Positions 9,823 through 17,995 of a stretch of 35,488 bases of DNA are shown one piece after another. Made by a program: the position numbers and the translations under genes. The notes beneath the pieces were generated by a model, which was not told the origin of the DNA, did not search any database, and worked only from the letters and a program-made list of their open reading frames with translations. Numbering within the stretch: position 1 is the first letter of the stretch; every line of letters starts with the position of its first letter. The stretch lies in assembly GCA_031258835.1 (NCBI GenBank), contig JAIRMH010000206.1, positions 1 through 35,488 of the forward strand. The letters are read 5' to 3'. Origin of the DNA: Tannerella sp. Lineage in GTDB: Bacteria; Bacteroidota; Bacteroidia; Bacteroidales; Tannerellaceae.

Positions 9823-11355
9823 TCAATTTTCTCCTCCTACTGTAAGTTTACTAACTAACGCTGACGGCATACCCAGTGTTACGGGGCACGACTGACCGTC
9901 TTTACCGCATGTCCAGGAACCGGCGTCCATTTGGAAATTTGAGCCGACCATCGTGATGTCGGCCAGCGCTTTCGGGCCGTTGCCAATAATATTTATATCC
10001 TTAATCGGTTGCGTAAGTTTTCCGTTTTCGATGAGATAACCGTTTTTGACGAAGAATGTAAAGTCGCCTGCGCCAATCTGCACCTGTCCGTTTGTAAAAT
10101 TTGATACATATACGCCGTTCTTTACGGAAGCGATTATTTCGTCTTCGCTATAATTTCCCTCTTCCATATAGGTAGCGCGCATGCGTGGTATAGGAATGTT
10201 ACGAAACGATTCGCGCCGTCCGTTACCGGTCGGTGCGACGCCATAATATTCGGCGCTTATGCGGTCGTGCAAGTAGCTGATAAGTTTTCCTTCGCTAATG
10301 ATATATGTTTTTTGGCCTTCGACGCCTTCGTCGTCGATATTAACGGCGCCGCGATTATACGGGATAGTGCCGTCGTCGACGATGTTGATGTTCGAATTAC
10401 AGACCTTTTGGTTAAGTTTTTCCGCAAAGATGGATGTGTTCTTTCTGTTGAAATCGGCTTCGAACGCATGTCCGATTGCTTCATGAAGCAGAATGCCGGA
10501 TCCTCCGGCGCCCATTACGACAGGCATTTCTCCTCCTTTAGGTTTGATAGCGCCGAACAGGATCGACGTTTTGTCGATAGCCTCGTTTACAATCGTATCA
10601 ATCAGTTCGTCGGTAAGAAATTCCGCTCCCATGCGTAAAGCCCTTGATGAGGAGTTGCTTTCCGTACGTTCGCCGTCAATCATAATACATTGAGCGCCGA
10701 TGATTACCATCGGACGATAATCATAGTAACATTGTCCTTCGGAATTGCAAAACAGAATATGGGAAGTACTGTCGTTTAACCAAGCCGAAACCTTTGCTAC
10801 GCGACTGTCTGTTGCGAATATCTTGTCGTTCACTTTTTGCAGGTATGGCATTTTAGATTTTACAGCTACGTTTTCCCATGCGGTTTTTATGTCATACCGA
10901 TTGTTTTTCGCCGTTATCTCTGTCAGGTCTACTGGGGCGGATGTCGCATTCCCGTTTGCTATGCGCGCTGCCGTGCGCGCTGCGTTGAGCATGTTTTCAA
11001 GCGTGACGTTTTCTACATACGCATATCCGGTCTGGTCGCCGGAAACAACTCTTACACCCATTCCGAAATCTATATTTGAATAAGCGCGGTTGACGGTTCC
11101 GTCCTGAAGACTGATCCTGTTTGAAAACGTGTGTTCGAAAAACAGATCGGCATAATTTCCTCCCTTTTCAAGCGCAACAGACAGCGCTCGTTTCAGCTGG
11201 CTGTCCGTAACCCCGAAATGTTCCATGGCGAAGTTTATTGTTGCAGAATTTTTATTTGCTCCGTCGCCTGCGGTGTTTCCAAACATAGCCGGAGTGGCGA
11301 ATGATCCTAACATAACCCCTCCCGCTTTAATAAAATCTCTTCGATTGAATCCCAT
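9823..11355 (-). CDS. tldD: TldD family metalloprotease with a predicted twin-arginine (Tat) signal
   Basis: 510 aa; HEAIGHAFEAD (HExxxH) metal site; DFTFFVKNGYLIENGKLTQPIKDINIIGNG. N-terminus MGFNRRDFIKAGGVMLGSFATPAMFGN resembles a Tat signal. Confidence 0.92.
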   Translation of the reverse strand: MGFNRRDFIKAGGVMLGSFATPAMFGNTAGDGANKNSATINFAMEHFGVTDSQLKRALSVALEKGGNYADLFFEHTFSNRISLQDGTVNRAYSNIDFGMGVRVVSGDQTGYAYVENVTLENMLNAARTAARIANGNATSAPVDLTEITAKNNRYDIKTAWENVAVKSKMPYLQKVNDKIFATDSRVAKVSAWLNDSTSHILFCNSEGQCYYDYRPMVIIGAQCIMIDGERTESNSSSRALRMGAEFLTDELIDTIVNEAIDKTSILFGAIKPKGGEMPVVMGAGGSGILLHEAIGHAFEADFNRKNTSIFAEKLNQKVCNSNINIVDDGTIPYNRGAVNIDDEGVEGQKTYIISEGKLISYLHDRISAEYYGVAPTGNGRRESFRNIPIPRMRATYMEEGNYSEDEIIASVKNGVYVSNFTNGQVQIGAGDFTFFVKNGYLIENGKLTQPIKDINIIGNGPKALADITMVGSNFQMDAGSWTCGKDGQSCPVTLGMPSALVSKLTVGGEN

Positions 11356-11388
11356 AAATGTTGATAGCTAATGTTTCGTTTCATGACG

Positions 11389-11438
11389 ACAAAGATACAT
11401 GAAATTTTTGAATTACACACAGACGAATAAAAATGTCC
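11389..11438 (-). promoter_or_regulatory. Predicted promoter (P4) reading into tldD, inside the left inverted-repeat arm
   Basis: Minus strand reads ...AATTCAAAAATTTCATGTATCTTTGTCG; TATCTTTG (TAnnTTTG) at 11390-11397, ~35 nt upstream of the tldD start. Confidence 0.5.
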
Positions 11439-11440
11439 GG
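11389..11440. repeat. Left arm of a ~52 bp imperfect inverted repeat flanking the TlpA-like fragment
   Basis: ACAAAGATACATGAAATTTTTGAATTACACACAGACGAATAAAAATGTCCGG matches the reverse complement of 12001-12052 at 47 of 52 positions (counted by eye). Confidence 0.85.
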
Positions 11441-11459
11441 CGAAATGGTTGGCCGGGGA

Positions 11460-12008
11460 TTACCTGGCAATTTCTTCCAGTAATGTTTTTTTCATTGTTT
11501 CATGATTGCGGAAGTCATTACGCAGTTTGTAATTGCCGTTTTTGTCGACAAGTACATACGAGGGTATGCCGTCGATATTAAATTTATCGCATAGATATCT
11601 CCATTGCTTTTCATCGACTCTGTAGTGTTCGCCTTTGATATTGGCAATCATTGCGCGCCATTTTGATTCAGGCGATGACGGGCCTGTAAGATAGAGGAAC
11701 ACAAGATTGTCGTTCTTTAATACATTGTCTTTTAGCGGTTCTGTGTGGTTTATCGCCGAGCGGCATGGCCCACACCATGTAGCCCAGAAGTCGACGAGGA
11801 CAACTTTTCCCTTATAACTTCCTACGATGGCGTCAAACAATTTTCCGTCCGGCGCTTTCGGGACTTCGCAGATTGTATACCCCGTTTTACTTTTCGCTTC
11901 CTCCAATTGCTTTTGAAGTTTTTTATCCAGGGCATACGTAACTCCATACATACCACCCATAAAGTAGTCTCTATAAATAAAGAGGTTCCTGCAAATTTTA
12001 CCGGACAT
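11460..12008 (-). CDS. TlpA-like thioredoxin-domain protein, apparently an N-terminally truncated fragment
   Basis: 182 aa; VVLVDFWATWCGPCRSAI, FNIDGIPSYVLVDKNG. No signal peptide; begins near the linker that precedes the Trx domain in longer Bacteroidetes TlpA-like proteins. The 12008 ATG lies inside the right repeat arm; internal Met starts are possible. Confidence 0.7.
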   Translation of the reverse strand: MSGKICRNLFIYRDYFMGGMYGVTYALDKKLQKQLEEAKSKTGYTICEVPKAPDGKLFDAIVGSYKGKVVLVDFWATWCGPCRSAINHTEPLKDNVLKNDNLVFLYLTGPSSPESKWRAMIANIKGEHYRVDEKQWRYLCDKFNIDGIPSYVLVDKNGNYKLRNDFRNHETMKKTLLEEIAR

Positions 12009-12052
12009 TTTTATTTGTCTGTGTGCAATTCGAAAATTTCATGTACATTTGT
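12001..12052. repeat. Right arm of the ~52 bp imperfect inverted repeat
   Basis: CCGGACATTTTTATTTGTCTGTGTGCAATTCGAAAATTTCATGTACATTTGT; reverse complement matches 11389-11440. Confidence 0.85.
12003..12052 (+). promoter_or_regulatory. Predicted promoter (P3) for the ABC ATPase gene, inside the right inverted-repeat arm
   Basis: TACATTTG (TAnnTTTG) at 12044-12051, ~31 nt upstream of the ATG at 12083. Confidence 0.5.
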
Positions 12053-12082
12053 ACCCATATCTCCCAAAAACAGTATACGGCT

Positions 12083-13600
12083 ATGATAAATGTGAGAAAT
12101 GCAATCCCTCGTAACCCTGATTTTCGATTTCGTGAGCCTGTATCGCTTACGATAGGGCGGAATGAACATATTGCTATTGTCGGACCGAATGGCGGCGGAA
12201 AAAGTGTGCTGGCACAGATGTTGACAGGAAATTATCCGTTAAAGGAAGGGTGGATTGAATATGATTTTTATCCCTCTCCTGTGTATAAGAATATCAAATT
12301 CATAGCGTTTAAAGATAGTTATGGCCCGGCTGATGTTTCGTATTATCTGCAACAACGATGGAACTCGCAGGACAGGAACGAATCTCCACTGGTGCGCGAC
12401 GTGTTGGAGCGCAGCATTAAGGAATCCTCGGAGGATCTGTCGTGCGAGGTTTTTAAGAGACGGAACATGTCGGATACGGCGCTTCGGGTTCCTGTTGATA
12501 CATTAGGTAATCCGCTTTTTAAATTGTTGGGTATTGATGGAATGTTTGATAAACAAATGGTCATGTTGTCGAGTGGCGAGATGCGTAAATTTCAGTTGAC
12601 AAAGGCGTTACTCGCGCGCCCACATATTCTTATCATCGACAATCCTTTCATCGGTCTTGATGTGACAACCCGTAGACTGTTGCATGATATACTAAGCCGG
12701 CTTGTCGAAATGGGAGATGTCGGGATTCTGCTTATATTGGCGAAGACGGATGAGATTCCCGATTTTATTACTCACGTTGTTCTTGTTGAGGATATGTTGT
12801 GTAAAGGGAAAATTGTGCGGAGCGATTTTTGTGCAACAGTACCGGAGACGCCGTTTACAGGTGATTTGTATCCGCCGGAAACGCATTTCGTACCTGATTT
12901 TTTTATATCCGGGAATATCCGTAAAAAGGAAGATAACGATATGGTTATCGAAATGCGGGACGTTTCGATAAGGTATGGCAAACGTACTATTCTGAGCGCG
13001 TTGAACTGGAGCGTACGATACGGGGAGCGATGGGCGGTACTGGGGAAGAACGGTTCGGGAAAATCAACATTGCTAAGTTTGGTCTGTGCGGATAATCCGC
13101 AGTCGTATGCATGTGATATTTCCCTGTTCGGATTCCGGCGTGGTTCGGGCGAGAGTATTTGGGACATAAAGAAACATATCGGTTATGTAAGCCCTGAAAT
13201 GCATCGTTCATATTCCGAAAATATCCCGGCAATAGCGATTGTGGCGAGCGGACTGTATGATAGCGTGGGACTTTATATACGTCCGAAACCGGAACAATTG
13301 ACGGTTTGTGAATGGTGGATGAATATATTTGGTATCCGCGGCCTTCGGAGCCGTAGTTTTCTACAGTTATCCGACGGCGAACAACGGTTGGTTTTGTTAG
13401 CGCGCGCCTTTGTGAAAGACCCGGAATTGCTGATTCTCGACGAGCCTTTTCACGGACTTGACACATGTAACCGCCTTCGGGTAAGAGCTATAATTGAATC
13501 TTTTTGCCGTCGTCCCTGCAAGACGCTGATAATGGTAACACATTATGAAGAAGAACTGCCGGAGAGTATTACGCATCGTCTTGTTCTGGAAAAAAAATAA
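12083..13600 (+). CDS. Tandem ATP-binding-domain ABC ATPase (ModF/PhrA-like)
   Basis: Two Walker A motifs (GPNGGGKS, GKNGSGKS), two signatures (LSSGEMRK, LSDGEQRL), two Walker B regions (ILIIDNPF, LLILDEPF). Start at 12083 preferred over 12023 because 12023 precedes the predicted promoter -7 box. Confidence 0.9.
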   Translation: MINVRNAIPRNPDFRFREPVSLTIGRNEHIAIVGPNGGGKSVLAQMLTGNYPLKEGWIEYDFYPSPVYKNIKFIAFKDSYGPADVSYYLQQRWNSQDRNESPLVRDVLERSIKESSEDLSCEVFKRRNMSDTALRVPVDTLGNPLFKLLGIDGMFDKQMVMLSSGEMRKFQLTKALLARPHILIIDNPFIGLDVTTRRLLHDILSRLVEMGDVGILLILAKTDEIPDFITHVVLVEDMLCKGKIVRSDFCATVPETPFTGDLYPPETHFVPDFFISGNIRKKEDNDMVIEMRDVSIRYGKRTILSALNWSVRYGERWAVLGKNGSGKSTLLSLVCADNPQSYACDISLFGFRRGSGESIWDIKKHIGYVSPEMHRSYSENIPAIAIVASGLYDSVGLYIRPKPEQLTVCEWWMNIFGIRGLRSRSFLQLSDGEQRLVLLARAFVKDPELLILDEPFHGLDTCNRLRVRAIIESFCRRPCKTLIMVTHYEEELPESITHRLVLEKK

Positions 13601-13629
13601 TGCAGACATATTTTTCATATCTATATGAT

Positions 13630-16359
13630 TTATTGAATATGCGCGGAACTTTTATTTTTTGTTTGTTTTATATATTCAAAAGGCGTGATGCCTGTTATCT
13701 TTTTGAATATTCTGAAAAATGAAGATTTCGAATTGAATCCGCATTGTTCGGATAATGTGGCGATCGTATATTTTTTAAATTCGTGGTTTTTGATTTTGTT
13801 CTTAAACTCCTCTACTCGATACTCATTTATAAAATCGGTAAAACTTTTTTTTATGGATTCTTTAAAAATCATAGATAATTCTTTCGGGGTACATTTCAGT
13901 TCCGCCGTCAGATATGACATTTTTAATTCGGGATCAAGGTGCGGTTTCTTTTCCTCCATCAATTTTAACAGTGTCTGGTGCTGGGAACTGTAATCTTTGG
14001 ACGGGGATTCTTCTTGCCGGATCTTTCTTTTTATAACGTCCTTTTGTCTTTTGAAAACATGTAATTTTTTCCATTGCCAAATGCAGGCGAAACATAAAAC
14101 GAACAGGGGAATGGTCCATGTTAATGCAATCCATGTCTGTTTGATGATGATGGTCATGTGTTTTTCCGATTCGGGATATCCTGATAAATGTACGCGAAAG
14201 GTATATTTCCCGGGAGGAATATCGCCATAATAGACGGAAGTGCAGCCTTTGTTCAGTGAAACCCAGTCTTTATCATAGCCGTCGAGCATCACTTTGAAGA
14301 TATTGTCGTTAGGGTAGAGATAGTTTAACGCGACAAAATCAAAACCGAAAGAATTTTGAAATCGTGAAAGTTTGACGTCATCGCGTTCATTTGTATAGGG
14401 ATTGGGCGCAGATTGCATCATCTTCCCATTGACGTAAAAACCTGTGAAATGAACTGGAGGAGCCGGTGTATTTTTGTTTACCTGTTCTATGTTGCAAAAG
14501 ACCAGTCCGTTTTCGTTACCCCACCATAACCGGTCGTTTTCATGTTCGTAATAACAAGCTCCGGGATTAAACATAAGACCCGGCAGGCCATCCGAGACCC
14601 AGTAGAAAAAATGCTTGTTGTCCGTAAAGGTACATCGCGCCAAGCCTTTGTGAGTCGCTACCCAGAAATATCCCGGTCTGTCTTCCATGATGCCGGTGAC
14701 GGCATTATCCGGTAGCAGTTCGTTTGTCATATAATGTTCGTAAAGCGTCAGTTCACTGTTTACCCTGTAAAGGCCGTCTGTTTCCGTGCAAAACCATAGA
14801 CAGGAATTTCGATCTTCATAGATATGCGTAATCTTGCAGTTGTAGATAGATGAAGGGAATATCCCGGCCCTTTTGAATGTCGCAGAGGCCGAATCAAAAT
14901 AGCAGACGCCTCTTTTAGTTCCAATCCATATCCTTCCTTTTGAATCTTTCAGGATAGAGTGGGCGAGGTTTTCTATTAAGGAAGAGTTTTCGGTTGAATA
15001 CCGGATATACTCCCCATTTGGAGAGACTTTGATGACGCCTTTAAATGTGGCCATCCAGATATGACTACCATCGCCGGTGAAATCGTAAAAACCTCCCGAA
15101 TTAAAAAGCGGGTCAGGATTAAATTCCTTTACCGATAACAGGTCCTGGTCAAAAACGCAAAGGCCGTTTAATGTTCCCAACAGGAAATTCTTCCCGTACG
15201 GGAATATTTTTATGATAATGTTGGATTTTAAAGCGTTATTTTCTTCTCCGGCATTGAATCGTTTTATCGTACGGGTCATTTCGTCGATATAAATAAATCC
15301 GTCGCGTGTCCCGATAAGTTTTTTGTCGTCTTTTATGAGAAAAGACCGGACGTGGTGGTTTTGCGTGGAAAAACCGTTGTATGTATAGGTATGAAAGCGT
15401 TTATTAACCGTGTAATTTAATCCGGTAGAGTAGGTACCGATCCAAAGCAGTTCATTGTCGCTATCTTTCAGGAAAGAATAGACTGCATTTGAACTGATGC
15501 TGTAAGTATCTTGACTGTTATGCATATAAGATTCGGTAATAGCATTTTTGGATATGGAAATTTTCTTCAATCCTCCACCGTCGCTTCCAACCCATAAATT
15601 ATCTTTATTGTCTCCTGTCAGGAACAGTATATTATTGTTCCCGACGTCTATATATTCAGAGAATTGTTTGGCAAGGATATCAAATTTCACTAATCCGGCG
15701 CCATTGGTTCCAAGATAAATCTGGGGACCCGTTTTCTGTATGGCCGTGAAATCGTTTGTTCTGTTATAACTATGTCTTATGATTTTGATGTTATCAGAAG
15801 AATAGTCGCAAAAAAACAGACCTGAAGACGTTGCCAGCCAGCATTTGCCGGTATCGTCAAAACAAATCCCGCGCACAGTCGCATCATATTGTTCGGATTC
15901 ATAGATCAATGGAATCGGTGTTGCCAAGTCGTCGGATATGATGAACAGGCCGCTTGATGTGCCGGCAAACAATCTTTTGTTATCATCTTTATAAAGACAA
16001 AATACCCGGCAATTGTCGGGCATATCGACTTTGACGAATTGTTCGCCCTCGTGATTCAGTTTCCACAAACCTTGGCTCGTAGCAACCCACAAAAACTCCG
16101 GATACGTTTCAATTACATCATATACATCGCCTTTTTGTTCGCCTGGTTTTATATAAGATTTGAATGAAATACCGTCGAAACGATCCAATCCGTTCAGCGT
16201 TCCTGTCCAGATAAAGCCATGACTGTCCTTATATATTTTACGTATAAAATTGTTAGACAGCCCGTCTTCAACCGATACGGTTCGGAAATAACGGTTATTT
16301 TGTCCGTTTAACGTAAAAAGGATATTCAGGAATAATAGTATGATTATAACAGTCTTCAT
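13630..16359 (-). CDS. Two-component-regulator-propeller/Y_Y_Y sensor fused through one TM helix to an AraC-type HTH domain; no kinase or receiver domain
   Basis: 909 aa; signal peptide, repeated propeller blades (e.g. DSHGFIWTGTLNGLDRFDG, DSKGRIWIGTKRGVCYF), Y_Y_Y-like MLDGYDKDWVSLN...YTFRVHLSG, TM WIALTWTIPLFVLCFACIW, C-terminal AraC HTH (TIATLSEQCGFNSKSSFFRIFKKITGITPFEYIKQ). Confidence 0.92.
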   Translation of the reverse strand: MKTVIIILLFLNILFTLNGQNNRYFRTVSVEDGLSNNFIRKIYKDSHGFIWTGTLNGLDRFDGISFKSYIKPGEQKGDVYDVIETYPEFLWVATSQGLWKLNHEGEQFVKVDMPDNCRVFCLYKDDNKRLFAGTSSGLFIISDDLATPIPLIYESEQYDATVRGICFDDTGKCWLATSSGLFFCDYSSDNIKIIRHSYNRTNDFTAIQKTGPQIYLGTNGAGLVKFDILAKQFSEYIDVGNNNILFLTGDNKDNLWVGSDGGGLKKISISKNAITESYMHNSQDTYSISSNAVYSFLKDSDNELLWIGTYSTGLNYTVNKRFHTYTYNGFSTQNHHVRSFLIKDDKKLIGTRDGFIYIDEMTRTIKRFNAGEENNALKSNIIIKIFPYGKNFLLGTLNGLCVFDQDLLSVKEFNPDPLFNSGGFYDFTGDGSHIWMATFKGVIKVSPNGEYIRYSTENSSLIENLAHSILKDSKGRIWIGTKRGVCYFDSASATFKRAGIFPSSIYNCKITHIYEDRNSCLWFCTETDGLYRVNSELTLYEHYMTNELLPDNAVTGIMEDRPGYFWVATHKGLARCTFTDNKHFFYWVSDGLPGLMFNPGACYYEHENDRLWWGNENGLVFCNIEQVNKNTPAPPVHFTGFYVNGKMMQSAPNPYTNERDDVKLSRFQNSFGFDFVALNYLYPNDNIFKVMLDGYDKDWVSLNKGCTSVYYGDIPPGKYTFRVHLSGYPESEKHMTIIIKQTWIALTWTIPLFVLCFACIWQWKKLHVFKRQKDVIKRKIRQEESPSKDYSSQHQTLLKLMEEKKPHLDPELKMSYLTAELKCTPKELSMIFKESIKKSFTDFINEYRVEEFKNKIKNHEFKKYTIATLSEQCGFNSKSSFFRIFKKITGITPFEYIKQTKNKSSAHIQ

Positions 16360-16382
16360 TGTGAATGTTTTTTTATCTTTTT

Positions 16383-16436
16383 ACAAAACTACATGAAAAT
16401 TTCGGATTTCCAAGCGCACATGGATGAAAAAAAGTT
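16383..16436 (-). promoter_or_regulatory. Predicted promoter (P2) of the PUL regulator
   Basis: Minus strand reads TTTTCATCCATGTGCGCTTGGAAATCCGAAATTTTCATGTAGTTTTGTAA; TAGTTTTG at 16384-16391; closely resembles P1 at 449-496. Confidence 0.6.
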
Positions 16437-16705
16437 TTTTACGGAAGAAATGTTCGTATATACCGGTCATTGATCATGTCTGTTTTTTATCAGACAAAAC
16501 GTATGATTTGGATTTTTTTCGTTTTCGAGCCGTATAAGTCTCATTTATCGTTATTTGATACTGCATAACTATCTAAAAAACAGCGTATTATAAAATATGT
16601 CTCATATTTTGTCGAATGGGACAAAAAACAATCGGCTTTTTGAAAGAAGAATATGGTTTAACCTGTAATTTTGGCAAAAAAAGTGATAACGACTATATTT
16701 TAATT

Positions 16706-17947
16706 ATGGAAAACAGGAACAGGATGAACGCGAAATGGATACCATTGATTTTAGTATTCGCAAGCATTGGTTTTACCGCTTGCAAGCCGCCGGAGAACGA
16801 TGTGGATTTAAATTTGGATTACTGTGTCCTCCAGGCAAAGAAGACCGTACGGCAGATACCGGACTATACGCATATGCCTAATCATATCGACAACGGCGAG
16901 GCAGAATGGCGCTTTACCAGCCCGGGATCATGGACATGCGGCTTTTGGCCGGGTATTCTCTGGTATATTTATGAATATACAAAAGACGATTATTGGAGGA
17001 TAGAGGCGGAAAAATTCACAGAGACAATTATTCCCTGCGCCACGGGACCTGCGCGAAGTCATGATGTAGGGTTCATGGCGTATTGCAGTATTGGAAACGG
17101 ATACAGCCTGACGGGGAATCCGGAATACAAGCGGGCCTTGTTGCAGGCGGCCGATTCGCTTTCGACCTTGTTTAACCCGAATGTAGGGACGTTTTTATCT
17201 TGGCCGAATATGGTGAAACGTATGGATTGGCCGCACAATACGATTATCGATAATATGATGAACATGGAGCTTCTGCTCTGGGCCGCAAAAAGCGGAGGGC
17301 ATAAACGATTGTATGAGATAGCCTGTAAACATGCCGAAACGACGATGAACCACCATTTCCGTACGGATTACGGCGCGTATCATGTAATTGTTTACGACGA
17401 CCGGACGGGCGACTGTATAAAAGGGGTAACCCATCAGGGTTATGCCGACGAAACGATGTGGGCGCGCGGGCAAGCGTGGGCGATCTATGGTTTTACGATG
17501 TTATACCGCGAAACGAAAGACGGACGTTTTCTCGAAACGGCACAGAAAGCGTCGGATGTATTTCTCAAGCGGCTTCCCGAAGACCGGATACCTTACTGGG
17601 ATTTTGACGCTCCGGGGATTCCGGACGAACCGCGCGACGCTTCTGCTGCCGCTATTGCGGCGTCTGCCTTGCTTGAGTTATCGACGTGGACGATCGATAA
17701 GGTGAAGTCGGCGTATTATCTTTCCAATGCAGAGGAAATATTGAAGGAGTTGTCGTCGGAAAGATATCGGAGCGATGGAAAAAACGGCGCGTTCCTGTTA
17801 CATTCCGTCGGTCACATGCCGAACAAAAAGGAAATAGACGCCTCCATCATTTATGCCGACTATTATTATCTGGAAGCGCTGATACGCCTGAAAAAACTAA
17901 AAAACCGGACGCCTCTCAAACGGGAATGTGTAATGGAACGGAAATGA
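16706..17947 (+). CDS. Glycoside hydrolase family 88 (unsaturated glucuronyl hydrolase), lipoprotein
   Basis: ORF track 16616-17947; likely start 16706 or 16724 with lipobox LVFASIGFTAC. GH88-like HDVGFMAYCSIGNGYSLTGN, THQGYADETMWARGQAWAIYGFTMLYRET, IPYWDFDAPGIPDEPRDASAAAIAASAL. Confidence 0.9.
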   Translation: MENRNRMNAKWIPLILVFASIGFTACKPPENDVDLNLDYCVLQAKKTVRQIPDYTHMPNHIDNGEAEWRFTSPGSWTCGFWPGILWYIYEYTKDDYWRIEAEKFTETIIPCATGPARSHDVGFMAYCSIGNGYSLTGNPEYKRALLQAADSLSTLFNPNVGTFLSWPNMVKRMDWPHNTIIDNMMNMELLLWAAKSGGHKRLYEIACKHAETTMNHHFRTDYGAYHVIVYDDRTGDCIKGVTHQGYADETMWARGQAWAIYGFTMLYRETKDGRFLETAQKASDVFLKRLPEDRIPYWDFDAPGIPDEPRDASAAAIAASALLELSTWTIDKVKSAYYLSNAEEILKELSSERYRSDGKNGAFLLHSVGHMPNKKEIDASIIYADYYYLEALIRLKKLKNRTPLKRECVMERK

Positions 17948-17995
17948 ACGTATAAAAAGCGACATATTTTTTAACAATAATTTTAATATCATGTT

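Noticed and set aside
12772-13466. 131-aa and 159-aa antisense ORFs in the ABC ATPase gene
   Set aside because: Overlap conserved NBD motifs on the sense strand; no domain signal.
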